DNA of 64,000 nt from Roseovarius pacificus (GTDB lineage: Bacteria > Pseudomonadota > Alphaproteobacteria > Rhodobacterales > Rhodobacteraceae). Positions 1 to 10,914 of this stretch are shown here, piece after piece. The DNA is taken from assembly GCF_900142665.1 (NCBI RefSeq), contig NZ_FRBR01000014.1, forward strand, positions 40,689 to 104,688. The letters are read 5' to 3'. Both the position numbers and the translations under genes were made by a program. The notes beneath the pieces were generated by a model. It made no database searches, was not told the origin of the DNA, and saw nothing but the letters and a program-made list of their open reading frames with translations. Each line of letters starts with the position of its first letter. Positions within the stretch are counted from its first letter, which is position 1.

Positions 1-543
1 CCGCCCAAATATTCCGCCGTCAAGATCGACGGGCAGCGCGCCTACAAGCTGGCGCGCGACGGTGAGGACTTCGAGGTCGAGGCCCGCCCGCTCTGGGTGG
101 AGGAACTGCTGATGACCGACCGGCCCGATGCGGATCATGTCACGCTGGAAATGACCTGCGGCAAGGGCGGGTATGTGCGCGCCATCGCCCGCGATCTGGG
201 CGAGGCGCTGGGGTGCTTTGGCCATGTCACGCGGCTGCGGCGCATCTGGTCGGGGCCGTTCCGGGCCGAGGACGGGCTGACCATCGAACAGATCGACGAG
301 ATGGCGAAAACGCCCGAGCTCGATGAGCATATCCGCCCGCTCGAGGAAGGGCTGGATGACCTGCCGCAAGTGAGCTGCACCGATGCGGGGCTGGCGCGGC
401 TCAGGAACGGCAACCCCGGCATGGTGATCACCCATGATGTCGAATACGGTGAGGAATGCTGGGCCTCCTACGACGGCAAGGCCGTGGCCGTGGGCCGGTT
501 CAAGGCCGGGGAACTGCACCCCAGCCGGGTGTTCAACCAATGA
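1..543 (+). CDS. truB: tRNA pseudouridine(55) synthase TruB, 5'-truncated
   Basis: This is the last 180 residues of TruB, which converts U55 of the tRNA T-loop to pseudouridine. The frame is open from base 1, so the gene begins upstream of the window and the part carrying the catalytic Asp is missing. Visible are the conserved stretch [17 protein letters not shown] (about residues 5-21 of the fragment) and [19 protein letters not shown] (about 53-71), both typical of TruB, followed by the less conserved C-terminal region. The stop overlaps the start of the next gene (ATGA at 540-543), suggesting translational coupling. Identity is secure; only the length is unknown. Confidence 0.95.
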   Translation, partial: PPKYSAVKIDGQRAYKLARDGEDFEVEARPLWVEELLMTDRPDADHVTLEMTCGKGGYVRAIARDLGEALGCFGHVTRLRRIWSGPFRAEDGLTIEQIDEMAKTPELDEHIRPLEEGLDDLPQVSCTDAGLARLRNGNPGMVITHDVEYGEECWASYDGKAVAVGRFKAGELHPSRVFNQ

Positions 544-1103
544 GCGGCGGCGCGGCGGCGCACGATCCGGGCGGCAAGGTGCGCCTGAAACTGCCCGACG
601 GGGTGATCGGCGGCGCCACGTTTTCCGACTGCGGCCGCTACCGGCAGGCGCTGACCCGTGACTGGACTCCCGAAGGAGAGGCGCCGCGCGCGGTGCTGTT
701 CGTGGGCATGAACCCGTCGGTCGCTGCCGCCGACGTGTCGGACCCGACCTGTCACCGCGAGTTGATGTTCGCGCGCGACTGGGGCTTTACCCGTTACCTG
801 AAGGGCAACGTGCTGGACTGGCGGGCGACCTCGCCCAAAGATATTCCCGCCGATCCCGCGCTGGCCGGGAGCCCGGCCAATATTCCGGCGCTGGTCGAAA
901 TGGCCAATGACTCGGAACTGATCGTCATGGCCTATGGCAAGCTGCACAAACGGTTTCAGCCCGTGGTGCAGGAGGTGCTGCGCGCCATGGCCGCCACGGG
1001 CAGACCGTTGCGATGCCTTGGGCTGAACAAGGACGGTTCGGCCAAGCATCCGCTCTACCTGCGCAAGGACACCCCGTTGATGGATTTCCCGTTGCCGGAG
1101 TAA
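540..1103 (+). CDS. DUF1643 domain protein
   Basis: A 187-residue cytoplasmic protein resembling the DUF1643 family, whose biochemical role is not established. The family-like signature [19 protein letters not shown] lies at about residues 49-67, followed by a C-terminal half with [12 protein letters not shown] near the end. No signal peptide or membrane segment is seen. I chose the ATG at 540 because it overlaps the truB stop by four bases, a common coupling arrangement; a longer frame from 456 would run inside truB. It is probably co-transcribed with truB, but nothing in the sequence says it acts on RNA. Confidence 0.8.
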   Translation: MSGGAAAHDPGGKVRLKLPDGVIGGATFSDCGRYRQALTRDWTPEGEAPRAVLFVGMNPSVAAADVSDPTCHRELMFARDWGFTRYLKGNVLDWRATSPKDIPADPALAGSPANIPALVEMANDSELIVMAYGKLHKRFQPVVQEVLRAMAATGRPLRCLGLNKDGSAKHPLYLRKDTPLMDFPLPE

Positions 1104-1126
1104 GCGCGGGCAAATCCGCGCTCCAC

Positions 1127-1190
1127 TTTTCTTCTTGCTGAAAATATCCCGGGGGAGTCGCCGCTTGCGGCGACGGGGGCAGCGCCCCCC
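1127..1190 (-). repeat. intergenic repeat, copy A (hairpin plus GGGATATTTTC core)
   Basis: Read on the minus strand this holds a GGGGGGCGCTGCCCCC hairpin (1175-1190), a second perfect 8-bp hairpin (1157-1174, arms GTCGCCGC/GCGGCGAC), then CTCCCCCGGGATATTTTC and an AGCAAGAAGAAAAG tail. The same order of hairpin, CTCCCCGGGATATTT core and purine-rich tail recurs at 22095-22146. Both copies sit between convergent genes. This looks like a dispersed intergenic element rather than chance; its function is unknown, though the hairpins could act in 3' end formation. Confidence 0.6.
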
Positions 1191-1205
1191 AAACAGCGGG
1201 GCGGC

Positions 1206-1240
1206 ATGAAAAAAAGGGCGCCCCGGAAGGCGCCCTTTCT
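1206..1240 (-). terminator. Rho-independent terminator of the degQ end
   Basis: A perfect 10-bp stem (AAAGGGCGCC at 1213-1222 with GGCGCCCTTT at 1229-1238) with a six-base loop. On the minus strand it is followed directly by a run of seven T, 20 bases past the degQ stop. This is a textbook intrinsic terminator for the leftward operon. Confidence 0.92.
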
Positions 1241-1259
1241 GTTTCAGTCTCCGGGAAAC

Positions 1260-2729
<1,470 letters not shown>

Positions 2730-2877
2730 GGTAATCTCTCCTTGCCTTTGTCCGGATGGGCACCGGGGCCGGGCCGGTGCGCGTTCTCGGGTCTGTTACC
2801 TATTTAGGCAACGTTGGGGTGAACGCAAAGAACACAACATCCTGTCACGCCCATGTGAAGACCAAGTGAAACGGAAA

Positions 2878-3075
2878 TCAAGCGCCAAGCTGTTTCGCGG
2901 CCCAGACCATGACGAGCCCCACCGCCAGCGAGGCCAGCCCCAGGAGCCGCCGCTGATCCGGCGGCAGTTGCGCCAGCGCGGCCAGTATCTGCTCCAAAAG
3001 AGAAGGGGCCAGCGCATAGACCAGCCCCTCCACGATCAGCACCAGCCCGAGGGCCAGAAGCAGTGTTTCGATCAA
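2878..3075 (-). CDS. DUF2065 small inner-membrane protein
   Basis: A 65-residue protein with two hydrophobic segments (about residues 3-22 and 44-60) separated by a short polar stretch with PPDQRR. This is the DUF2065 pattern, a family often encoded just after hflC and of unknown function. The ATG at 3075 overlaps the hflC stop by four bases (ATGA), so translation is probably coupled to hflC. The context suggests an accessory of the HflKC membrane complex, which is inference only. Confidence 0.85.
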   Translation of the reverse strand: MIETLLLALGLVLIVEGLVYALAPSLLEQILAALAQLPPDQRRLLGLASLAVGLVMVWAAKQLGA

Positions 3076-4109
3076 TTGGTCGCCCCTGTGTCGTCGTCGC
3101 TCCGGGCGTCTTCCTCTTCCTCTTCCAGCCGCTGGCGTTCGGATTCGGGCAGGTCGGGCGAGATTTCCATATCGGGGGCCATTTCGCGCAGGCGGTCGAT
3201 GTCGATATCGTCGATCGCGACTTCGCGCAGACCGCCGGCGCGCACCGAGCGGAACAGTTCGGACAGGAACTCGCTGTCGGGCGAGAACACGAGCGTCGAA
3301 TTTTCCCCCCGCAACGAGCGTTCCAGTGCCGACAGCGACCGGTAGAAGGCGAAGAATTCGGGGTTGTTCCCGAAGGCTTCGGCATAGATCCGGTTGCGTT
3401 CGGCGTCGGCCTCGCCTCGGGTGATCTCGGCCTCGCGCTCGGCCTTGGAGACGGTTTCGACCACGGTCCGGTCGGCGGCGGCGCGCACGCGTTGCGCGGC
3501 CTCGTTACCGCGGGCGATTTCGTCGGCGGCCTCGCGTTCGCGTTCGGCGCGCATCCGGGCGAAGGTGGCGTCGAGGTTCTGCTGGGGCAGGTTGGTCTGC
3601 TTCAGCCGCACGTCGACGATTTCCAGCCCCAGGCTTTCGGCGCTGGCGCGGGCCTGTGCGCGGATGCGGCGGGCCAGTTCGCCCCGCTGCGGCGACAGGA
3701 TCGTGTCGGAGGTCACCTGATCGGCACCCAGAACCTCACGGATCTGGGCGTTCAGGATCGACGACAGGCGATCCTCGGCGGCGCGGATACCACCGACGCC
3801 CACGGCCTGACGGAACTGCACCACGTCCGAGATGCGGTACCGCGCGAAGGCGTCCACCACGAGGCGGCGGTCGTCCGAGGGCGTGACCTCGATCGTGTCG
3901 GTGTCGAAGGACAGGATACGGTCGTCATAGGTCACGACCTCCTGGATGATCGGGATCTTGAAGCCAAGGCCCGGTTCCTCGACCACCTGACGGATCTGGC
4001 CGAATTGCAGGACAAGCGCCTTTTCGCGCTCGTCCACGATGAAGATCGAGGAAAGAACGCCGATGACGGCGACCACCGCGACCGGCAGGAGAAGTGCGGA
4101 TTTACGCAT
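3072..4109 (-). CDS. hflC: HflC, protease modulator subunit
   Basis: A 345-residue SPFH/prohibitin-domain protein. One N-terminal membrane anchor (about residues 4-24) is followed by the SPFH domain starting at VDEREKALVLQFGQI, then a long charged helical region rich in R, E and A. HflC pairs with HflK in the inner membrane and modulates FtsH proteolysis. The C-terminus here is an unusually acidic tail (EEEEEDARSDDDTG). Its ATG shares one base with the hflK stop, so the two are clearly one transcription unit. Confidence 0.96.
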   Translation of the reverse strand: MRKSALLLPVAVVAVIGVLSSIFIVDEREKALVLQFGQIRQVVEEPGLGFKIPIIQEVVTYDDRILSFDTDTIEVTPSDDRRLVVDAFARYRISDVVQFRQAVGVGGIRAAEDRLSSILNAQIREVLGADQVTSDTILSPQRGELARRIRAQARASAESLGLEIVDVRLKQTNLPQQNLDATFARMRAEREREAADEIARGNEAAQRVRAAADRTVVETVSKAEREAEITRGEADAERNRIYAEAFGNNPEFFAFYRSLSALERSLRGENSTLVFSPDSEFLSELFRSVRAGGLREVAIDDIDIDRLREMAPDMEISPDLPESERQRLEEEEEDARSDDDTGATN

Positions 4110-5272
4110 CAGTTCGAGCCCCCGTTGCTGGTGTTGGAGGACGCACCGCCGCTGCGGCGCAGTTCATTGAGGGGCAGGTAGGGCACGACGCCCTGACCGC
4201 CCTGTGCGGCACCGCTGCTTTCGTCGATCAGAACCTTGTCGAGCTGGCCAAGCGTGCGTTCGATGGTTTCCAGGTACAGACGTCGCTGCGTGACCTCGGG
4301 GGCGCGGTTGAATTCCTGCGCCACCGCGATAAAGCGGCTGGCCTCACCGATGGCCTGATTGACCACGCGGGCGCGATAGCCTTCCGAGGCTTCGACCACC
4401 TGCGCGGCTTCACCGCGGGCTTCGGCGAGAACGCGGTTGGCATAGGCATCGGCCTGACGTTGCAGGCGGTCGCGCTCCTGTTCGGCGGCCTGCACCTCGC
4501 GGAAGGCGTCGATCACCTCGCGCGGGGGGTCGGCGGTATCGAGGTTCACCCGCACGATGTTGATGCCGCTTTCATAGTCGTCCAGCGTGGCCTGGATGTT
4601 TTCGCGGGCAGTATCGGCGATGATGCCACGATCACGGTTCAGGATCGGCGCGAGATTGGTGGCGGCGATGATTTCGCGCATGACCGATTCGGACACGGCG
4701 CGCACCGTCAGCTGCGGATCGCGGATGTTGAACAGCAGTTTGGACGGATCGTTGATGTTCCACACCACCTGAAAGTCGATATCGACGATATTGGCGTCGG
4801 TGGTCAGCATCAGGCCGTCACCGCCACGGCTGACGCCGATATCCTCGGTACGTTCCGAGGTGACGTTGATCACGTCGTAGGTGATGAACGGCCAGGGCGC
4901 GAAGTTCAGGCCCGGAGTGCCGGTCGAGGAATATTCGCCAAGGAACAGTTCAACCGACTGTTCTTCGGGTTTGACGGTATAGAAGCTGGCCGCAGCCCAC
5001 AGGACAAGGGCGATCACGATACCCAGCAGGATGCTGCCGCGCCCGAAAGCCGGGCCGCCGCCACCGCCGCCGGGGCCGCCATCGCCGCCGCCTCGACCGC
5101 CCATGAGCACGCGCAGCTGATCCTGCCCCTTGCGCATGAGCTCGTCGATTTCGGGGATCTGCGGCCCGCCGTCGGGGGGGCGTCGTCCGCCCCGGTTGCC
5201 GCCGCGGTTGTCATCCCCGCCGCCGCCTGAATTTCCGCCGCCGCCCCACGGGCCGCCAGACTGTCCAGCCAT
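4109..5272 (-). CDS. hflK: HflK, FtsH protease activity modulator
   Basis: A 387-residue partner of HflC. The first 75 residues are cytosolic and very rich in Gly, Asp and Arg with runs of four to six Gly, typical of HflK. A single membrane segment follows (about 81-99), then the SPFH domain from YTVKPEEQSVELFLGEY onward and a charged helical region ending in a Ser/Asn/Gly-rich tail. It forms large membrane assemblies with HflC around FtsH. It follows gor with an 81-bp gap and probably belongs to the rpiA-gor-hflKC run. Confidence 0.96.
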   Translation of the reverse strand: MAGQSGGPWGGGGNSGGGGDDNRGGNRGGRRPPDGGPQIPEIDELMRKGQDQLRVLMGGRGGGDGGPGGGGGGPAFGRGSILLGIVIALVLWAAASFYTVKPEEQSVELFLGEYSSTGTPGLNFAPWPFITYDVINVTSERTEDIGVSRGGDGLMLTTDANIVDIDFQVVWNINDPSKLLFNIRDPQLTVRAVSESVMREIIAATNLAPILNRDRGIIADTARENIQATLDDYESGINIVRVNLDTADPPREVIDAFREVQAAEQERDRLQRQADAYANRVLAEARGEAAQVVEASEGYRARVVNQAIGEASRFIAVAQEFNRAPEVTQRRLYLETIERTLGQLDKVLIDESSGAAQGGQGVVPYLPLNELRRSGGASSNTSNGGSN

Positions 5273-5353
5273 GAATATTGTTCCCTCTACCTACCGTTGG
5301 CCCCGCGCAGTTCGCGGGACGTTGTTTCTAAACTGTGCAACATGTGCGAAAAA

Positions 5354-6709
5354 TCAAGCGCTGCGCGTCGGTTCGCGCATGGTCACCAATTCCTCGGACA
5401 TCGTGGGATGGACCGCCACGGTGCGGTCGAAATCCTCTTTCGTGGCGCCCATTTTCACCGCGATCCCGGCCAGCTGGATCATCTCGCCCGCGCCGGGCGC
5501 GACGATATGACAGCCCAGCACCTTGCGGGTTTCCTTGCTGACGATCAGCTTCATCAGCACCCGGTCGGCCCGGCCCGCGAAGGATTGCTGCATCGGCTTG
5601 AAGGACGTGGCGTAGATGTCCACCGGCTCCTGATCGCGGGCCTCTTCCTCGGACAGGCCGATGGTGCCGAATTCGGGCTGCGTGAAGATCGCGGTGGGGA
5701 TCAGCGCGTGATCGACGGGCGTGGGATTGCCGTTGAACACCGTATCGACAAAGGCCATGCCTTCGCGGATCGCCACCGGCGTCAGGTTGACCCGGTCGGT
5801 CACGTCGCCGATGGCATAGATCGACGGCACGCTGGTCTGGCTGTAATCGTCCACCACGATTTCGCCGTTGCGGCCCAGTTCGACACCGGCCTCTTCCAGG
5901 CCCAGACCGGCGGTGTTGGGGGTGCGCCCGGTGGCGAACATCACCTGATCGAACATGCGTTCATCGCCATTGGTGGCCTTGACCCGGAAGCCGCCGTCGC
6001 GTTTTTCCATCTCGACGATATTGCAGCCGAGGTGCAGATCGACGCCGTTCTGCATCATCTCGTCGGCGATCAGGCCGCGCGCCTCTTCGTCGAAACCGCG
6101 CAGGATTTGCGCGCCGCGGTAATATTGCGTCACCTGCACGCCCAGACCGTTCAGGATGCAGGCGAATTCGCTGGCGATATAGCCGCCGCCGATGATCAGG
6201 ATCGAACGGGGCAGGTCTTCGAGGTGGAAAATCTCGTTGCTGGTCAGGGCCTCTTCGGCCCCCGGAAGATCGGGTTTGACCGGCCAGCCGCCGGTGGCGA
6301 CAAGGATATGCTTGGCGGTGAAATGCTCGCCGGTGGACAGCGCGACGGTATGCGCATCGGCCACGGTGGCGCGGGTGTCGTAGGTTTGCACCCCGGCATT
6401 GCCGAGGATGTTGCGATAGACGCCTTCCAGCCGGTCCAGTTCGGCGTGCAGCTTGCCCCGGAACGTCGGCCAGTCGAAGCCGCCGGCATGCACCGTCCAG
6501 CCATAGGCCTGCGCGTCTTCCATATGGCCGGGATATTCGCTGGCGAATACCATCAGTTTCTTGGGCACGCATCCGCGCTGCACGCAGGTGCCGCCGTACC
6601 GGTCTTCTTCGGCCAGGGCCACCCTGGCCCCGCCCTGCGCCGCGACGCGCGCCGCGCGCACCCCGCCCGAGCCGCCGCCGATGACGAAAAGATCATAATC
6701 GAAGGTCAT
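5354..6709 (-). CDS. gor: glutathione-disulfide reductase
   Basis: A 451-residue FAD-dependent pyridine nucleotide-disulfide oxidoreductase that regenerates glutathione with NADPH. The FAD-binding GGGSGGVRAARVAA is at about residues 11-24, the redox-active disulfide GGTCVQRGCVPKK at about 39-51, an NADPH-binding IIGGGYIASEFA near 172-183, and the dimer-interface HPTMSEE near the C-terminus supplies the catalytic His/Glu pair. The length fits the family. AAGGGG precedes the ATG at 6709. It starts 32 bases after rpiA, and co-expression with the NADPH-linked pentose phosphate enzyme makes metabolic sense. Confidence 0.95.
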   Translation of the reverse strand: MTFDYDLFVIGGGSGGVRAARVAAQGGARVALAEEDRYGGTCVQRGCVPKKLMVFASEYPGHMEDAQAYGWTVHAGGFDWPTFRGKLHAELDRLEGVYRNILGNAGVQTYDTRATVADAHTVALSTGEHFTAKHILVATGGWPVKPDLPGAEEALTSNEIFHLEDLPRSILIIGGGYIASEFACILNGLGVQVTQYYRGAQILRGFDEEARGLIADEMMQNGVDLHLGCNIVEMEKRDGGFRVKATNGDERMFDQVMFATGRTPNTAGLGLEEAGVELGRNGEIVVDDYSQTSVPSIYAIGDVTDRVNLTPVAIREGMAFVDTVFNGNPTPVDHALIPTAIFTQPEFGTIGLSEEEARDQEPVDIYATSFKPMQQSFAGRADRVLMKLIVSKETRKVLGCHIVAPGAGEMIQLAGIAVKMGATKEDFDRTVAVHPTMSEELVTMREPTRSA

Positions 6710-6741
6710 GTCTGCCCCTTTGCCTGCGTATTCTGCGATGC

Positions 6742-7530
6742 TCAGTCTTGCAGATCGGTGAACAGGTTGTCGGATTCAAGGAAATCCAGCCGGTCCTCTT
6801 CCACCGTGCCCTCGTTGATGTCGCGGGTTTCGACGCGCCCGTCGCCATAGCCGAGGATCACCACGTCGCAGATGTCGATGAACAGCCCGTTTTCCACCAC
6901 GCCCGGCATCTGGTTCAGCACCATCGCCAGCTGGTTGGCCTTGCCGATGCGGCCAAGGTGAAGATCGAGGATATAGTTCCCCTCGTCGGTCACGAAGGGC
7001 CGCTCGCCGTTCATCCGCAGCGAGGCGTCGCGGCCCAGAACGTCCATCGAGATCAGCATTTCCTCGATCAGCGATTTGGTGGTCTGCCAGCCGAACGGGA
7101 TCACCTCGACGGGCAGGGGAAAGGCGCCGAGGGTTTCGACCTCCTTGCCGATATCGGCGATCACGATCATCTGGTCGCTGGCGGTGGCGACGATCTTTTC
7201 CTGCAACAGCGCACCGCCGCCGCCCTTGATCAGGTTCAGGTTGGCGTCGAACTCGTCGGCGCCGTCGATGGTCAGGTCCAGCCAGCGGGCCTCGTCGAGG
7301 CTGATCACGTCGATCCCGACCTCGCGCGCCAGGTCCGCGGTGCGGGTCGAGGTGGGCACGCCCTTGATGTTCAGCCCCTGATCGCGGACCAGTTCGCCAA
7401 GGCAGCGCACCATCCACGCGGCGGTCGAGCCGGTCCCGAGACCGACGCGCATGCCGTCCTCGACATAGTCCACAGACCGCTTGGCGGCGACGAATTTGGC
7501 TTTGTCGATGGGCGACAATTCTCCGGACAT
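6742..7530 (-). CDS. rpiA: ribose-5-phosphate isomerase A
   Basis: A 262-residue enzyme interconverting ribose 5-phosphate and ribulose 5-phosphate in the non-oxidative pentose phosphate pathway. Signatures include VGLGTGSTAAWMV near residue 30, the catalytic TIDGADEFDANLNLIKGGGG block near 83-102, and ALLQEKIVA just after. I start at the ATG at 7530 (MSGELSPIDKAK), which matches the family N-terminus; the frame stays open far upstream, but that extension lies opposite the GST gene and does not look like protein. It leads the rpiA-gor-hflKC run. Confidence 0.95.
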   Translation of the reverse strand: MSGELSPIDKAKFVAAKRSVDYVEDGMRVGLGTGSTAAWMVRCLGELVRDQGLNIKGVPTSTRTADLAREVGIDVISLDEARWLDLTIDGADEFDANLNLIKGGGGALLQEKIVATASDQMIVIADIGKEVETLGAFPLPVEVIPFGWQTTKSLIEEMLISMDVLGRDASLRMNGERPFVTDEGNYILDLHLGRIGKANQLAMVLNQMPGVVENGLFIDICDVVILGYGDGRVETRDINEGTVEEDRLDFLESDNLFTDLQD

Positions 7531-7665
7531 GGCAGCGACTCCCCGAATGTTTCGGCCCCGGTTATAGGCAAGTTGCCCGCCGGGTGCGAGAGGCAAAGGG
7601 CATCGCGGGGGCGCATGTGTCGTTTTCAGGCTGGCACGCGGTGTGTCACCGGATAGGCTGCGGTC

Positions 7666-8370
7666 ATGGATACGCCTTATCGCCTGCATTACGCGCCCGA
7701 CAACGCCTCGCTGATCGTCCGCCTCGCGCTGGAGGAACTGGGGCAGCCTTACGCGACCGTTCTGGTCAACCGCGCCACCCGCGAACAGGACAGCGCCGCC
7801 TATCGCGTGCTCAATCCCGCCGGGCTGATCCCGGTTCTGGAAACCCCCGATGGCGCGGTGTTCGAGACCGGGGCGATCCTGTTGTGGCTGGCCGACCGGC
7901 ACGGCGCGCTGGCCCCCGCACCGGGCGATCCGGCGCGTGGCGACATGCTGAAATGGCTGTTTTTCGTCTCGAACACACTGCATCCGGCATTGCGGATCAG
8001 TTTCTATCCCGATCGCTATATCGGCTCTGACGCGGCGGCGCAGGCGCGGCTGCGGGCCCATATGCAGGGCGAGATCGCGCGCCATCTGGACACGCTGGAA
8101 AGTGCCGCGGGCGATCTGCCCGCGCTGTTCGACGGGGCCGCGCCGACGGTGATCGGTCTCTATCTCGGGCCGGTTCTGCGCTGGCTGGCGCTCTATCCCG
8201 AGGCCGAGACCGGCTGGTTCGACCTGAACCGCTGGCCGCGCCTGCATGCGCTGACCGCCGCGCTGGAAACCCGCGCCAGCACCGCCGCCGCGATCGCCGC
8301 CGAGGGGCTGGGGCCTGCGCCCTTCACCGCGCCGCAGCCGCCCGATCCGCCCGAAGGCAGCGCCACCTGA
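7666..8370 (+). CDS. glutathione S-transferase family protein
   Basis: A 234-residue cytosolic GST-fold protein. The thioredoxin-like N-terminal domain spans about residues 1-80 and contains the cis-Pro/SNAIL-type region (GLIPVLETPDGAVFETGAIL) that binds glutathione. An all-helical C-terminal domain follows. The substrate is not predictable. It diverges from rpiA across a 135-bp gap. The tail (about 215-234) is Pro-rich and probably disordered. Confidence 0.85.
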   Translation: MDTPYRLHYAPDNASLIVRLALEELGQPYATVLVNRATREQDSAAYRVLNPAGLIPVLETPDGAVFETGAILLWLADRHGALAPAPGDPARGDMLKWLFFVSNTLHPALRISFYPDRYIGSDAAAQARLRAHMQGEIARHLDTLESAAGDLPALFDGAAPTVIGLYLGPVLRWLALYPEAETGWFDLNRWPRLHALTAALETRASTAAAIAAEGLGPAPFTAPQPPDPPEGSAT

Positions 8371-8529
8371 CGCCATGACCGTTGAATCGGCGGCCCATAG
8401 CCCCGACATTGACTCTATTGGCGCAGATTTGGACGAGTCGGTCGCTTTTGCGCGGGGAAATCCCGGATCGCGCAGGCATACAGGCAAAAGGCCCGCGTGC
8501 CGTGCAGGCCAGGCAACAGGAAGGATCGC

Positions 8530-9903
8530 ATGTTTCTGTCCGTCTTCGAAATGTTCAAGGTCGGGATCGGCCCGTCCTCGTCTCATACGATGGGGCCGAT
8601 GGTGGCCGCCGCGCAGTTTCTGGACAAGATGCGCGCCGCGCCGTTCGAACCGCATGGCGTGCGCGGATCGCTGCACGGATCGCTGGCCTTTACCGGCGTG
8701 GGCCATGCCACCGACCGGGCGACGATCCTCGGGCTGGCCGGGTTCAAACCCGACGATTACGACCACGACAAGGCCGAGGAAACGCTGGACCAGATCCGCG
8801 AAACCCATACCGTGCGCCCGCCGGGCCTGCCCGAACTGCGCTTTCATCCGAAAGAAGACCTGCTGTTCGATTTCGGCCCCAACCTGCCGGGCCACGCCAA
8901 CGGCATGATCCTGATGGCCACCGACGCGCAGGGCGACGTGATCTTGCAGGAGACCTATTATTCCATCGGCGGCGGCTTCGTGATGACCGAGGCGGAACTG
9001 GCGCAGGGCCGCAACACCGACGAGGGCGATCCGGTGCCCTATCCGTTCAAATCGGCGGCCGAAATGCTGGAAATGGCCGAAACCAGCGGCAAGTCCATCG
9101 CGCAGATGAAGAAAGCCAACGAGATTTCACGCGGCGGGCCGGAAAACCTGCGCTCGGGCGTGGCGCGGATCTGGCAGGTGATGGACGACTGCATCGAGCG
9201 CGGCATGCACACCGACGGGGAACTGCCCGGCGGGCTGATGGTGCGCCGCCGCGCCAAGGGCATCCGCGATGCCCTGCTGGAAGAGCGCGGGACCAACCTT
9301 CAGGCGCCGCACAAGATCAATGACTGGATCAGTCTCTATGCCATGGCGGTGAACGAGGAAAACGCCGCTGGCGGGCAGGTGGTGACCGCCCCCACCAACG
9401 GCGCGGCGGGCGTGGTTCCGGCGGTGATCAAATACTGGCTCGAACATGTTCCGGGGGCGTCCGAAGCGAAGATCGAGGATTTCCTGCTGACGGCCTCGGC
9501 CATTGGCGGCCTGGTGAAATACAACGCCTCGATTTCCGGGGCCGAAGCGGGCTGTCAGGCCGAGGTGGGCAGCGCCTCGGCGATGGGGGCTGCCGGGCTG
9601 GCCGCCGTTCTGGGCGGCACGCCCGCGCAGATCGAGAACGCCGCCGAAATCGCGCTCGAGCATCACCTCGGCATGACCTGCGATCCGGTCAAGGGGCTGG
9701 TGCAGGTGCCCTGCATCGAACGCAACGGGCTGGGCGCGATCAAGGCCGTATCGGCGGCCTCGCTGGCGCTGCGCGGCGACGGCACCCACCTTGTCCCGCT
9801 GGATGCCTGCATCGAAACCATGCGCCAGACGGGCGAGGACATGAGCGAGAAATACAAGGAAACCTCGCTGGGCGGTCTGGCGGTGAACGTGCCCAACTGC
9901 TGA
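8530..9903 (+). CDS. sdaA: L-serine ammonia-lyase, iron-sulfur type
   Basis: A 457-residue single-chain serine dehydratase converting L-serine to pyruvate and ammonia. It begins with the characteristic [20 protein letters not shown], continues through the beta domain and reaches the catalytic alpha domain with [14 protein letters not shown]. Cysteines in [18 protein letters not shown] and VPCIERNG are where the [4Fe-4S] ligands of the family lie. The ATG at 8530 is chosen because AGGAAGGA stands six bases upstream and the family N-terminus starts there. It is single-gene by spacing. Assignment is firm. Confidence 0.96.
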   Translation: MFLSVFEMFKVGIGPSSSHTMGPMVAAAQFLDKMRAAPFEPHGVRGSLHGSLAFTGVGHATDRATILGLAGFKPDDYDHDKAEETLDQIRETHTVRPPGLPELRFHPKEDLLFDFGPNLPGHANGMILMATDAQGDVILQETYYSIGGGFVMTEAELAQGRNTDEGDPVPYPFKSAAEMLEMAETSGKSIAQMKKANEISRGGPENLRSGVARIWQVMDDCIERGMHTDGELPGGLMVRRRAKGIRDALLEERGTNLQAPHKINDWISLYAMAVNEENAAGGQVVTAPTNGAAGVVPAVIKYWLEHVPGASEAKIEDFLLTASAIGGLVKYNASISGAEAGCQAEVGSASAMGAAGLAAVLGGTPAQIENAAEIALEHHLGMTCDPVKGLVQVPCIERNGLGAIKAVSAASLALRGDGTHLVPLDACIETMRQTGEDMSEKYKETSLGGLAVNVPNC

Positions 9904-9989
9904 GGGGCGCATGCGCGTGTCGCATTCAGGCTGGACGCAGGGGGCGGGATGCCCCTAAGGCTGGGGGGTCATCAACGCCGGAGCCCTCC

Positions 9990-10910
9990 ATGAGCCAATC
10001 GAACGACCGTGTCCTTGCGGGCATTCTTTGCATGATCGCCTTTTCGGCCATTGCGCCGGTCATGGACGCCTTTGCCAAGGCGACGCCCGATTACATCCCG
10101 GTCATGGAAATCCTGGCCTTCCGGTTCGGGCTTCAGGGGCTGTTCCTGTTGCCGCTGGCGCTGGGTCTGGGCATGGCGCACCGGCCCGGCTGGCGCGAAT
10201 GCGGTCTGCACCTGGCGCGTGCGGCGCTGATCGTGGTGGCGACGGGGCTGTTTTTCACCGCGATCCGCTACATGCCCATCGCCAATGCCATCGCCATCTT
10301 TTTCGTCGAGCCCTTCATCCTGACCCTGCTGGGCGGGTTCCTGTTGGGCGAAGAGGTGGGCTGGCGGCGGATCGTGGCCTGCATGGTGGGGTTTGGCGGG
10401 GCCGTTCTGGTGATCCAGCCCAGTTTTCAGGATCTGGGGCCGGTGGCCCTGTTCCCGCTGGGCACGGCGCTGTGTTTCGCACTCTATATGGTGATGACCC
10501 GCAAGATGGCGCGCGTCACGCATCCGATCACCTTGCAGGGGTACACGGCGCTGGCCGCCATGGCGATCATCGCGCCGCTTCTGCTGCTGTTCGACGGCAC
10601 CGGCAATGCGCTGCTCGATCCGGCGATGCCGCATGGCTTTGCCGTCTGGACGCTGCTGGCGGTTGGCGTGATTTCCACCGTGTCGCACCTGTTCATCAGC
10701 TTTGCCGTGCGGCTGGCCCCGGCGGCCACCGTCGCGCCGCTGCAATATCTGGAGATCGTGGCGGCCACCGCCGTGGGGTATTGGGCCTTTGGCGATTTCC
10801 CCAACGCCCTGACATGGGTGGGGATCGCGATCATCGTCGGCTCGGGGCTCTATGTGTTCGCGCGTGAACGCCTGCAAAGCATCCGCCGCCGCCCCCTGCC
10901 GCCGGTTTAG
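9990..10910 (+). CDS. EamA/RhaT-family DMT transporter
   Basis: A 306-residue inner-membrane protein with about ten hydrophobic segments in two EamA halves, each with the AIRYMPIANAIAIFFVEPF-type motif of drug/metabolite exporters. The cargo is not predictable; such proteins export amino acids or other small metabolites. It starts 86 bases after sdaA on the same strand, so export of an amino-acid-related product is conceivable but only inferred. The C-terminus is a short basic cytosolic tail. Confidence 0.85.
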   Translation: MSQSNDRVLAGILCMIAFSAIAPVMDAFAKATPDYIPVMEILAFRFGLQGLFLLPLALGLGMAHRPGWRECGLHLARAALIVVATGLFFTAIRYMPIANAIAIFFVEPFILTLLGGFLLGEEVGWRRIVACMVGFGGAVLVIQPSFQDLGPVALFPLGTALCFALYMVMTRKMARVTHPITLQGYTALAAMAIIAPLLLLFDGTGNALLDPAMPHGFAVWTLLAVGVISTVSHLFISFAVRLAPAATVAPLQYLEIVAATAVGYWAFGDFPNALTWVGIAIIVGSGLYVFARERLQSIRRRPLPPV

Positions 10911-10914
10911 CCGG

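Noticed and set aside
6742..8895. rpiA frame open for 717 codons
   Set aside because: The upstream 455 codons run antisense to the GST and sdaA genes and read as low-complexity Arg/Gly/Gln-rich noise; the family start is at 7530.
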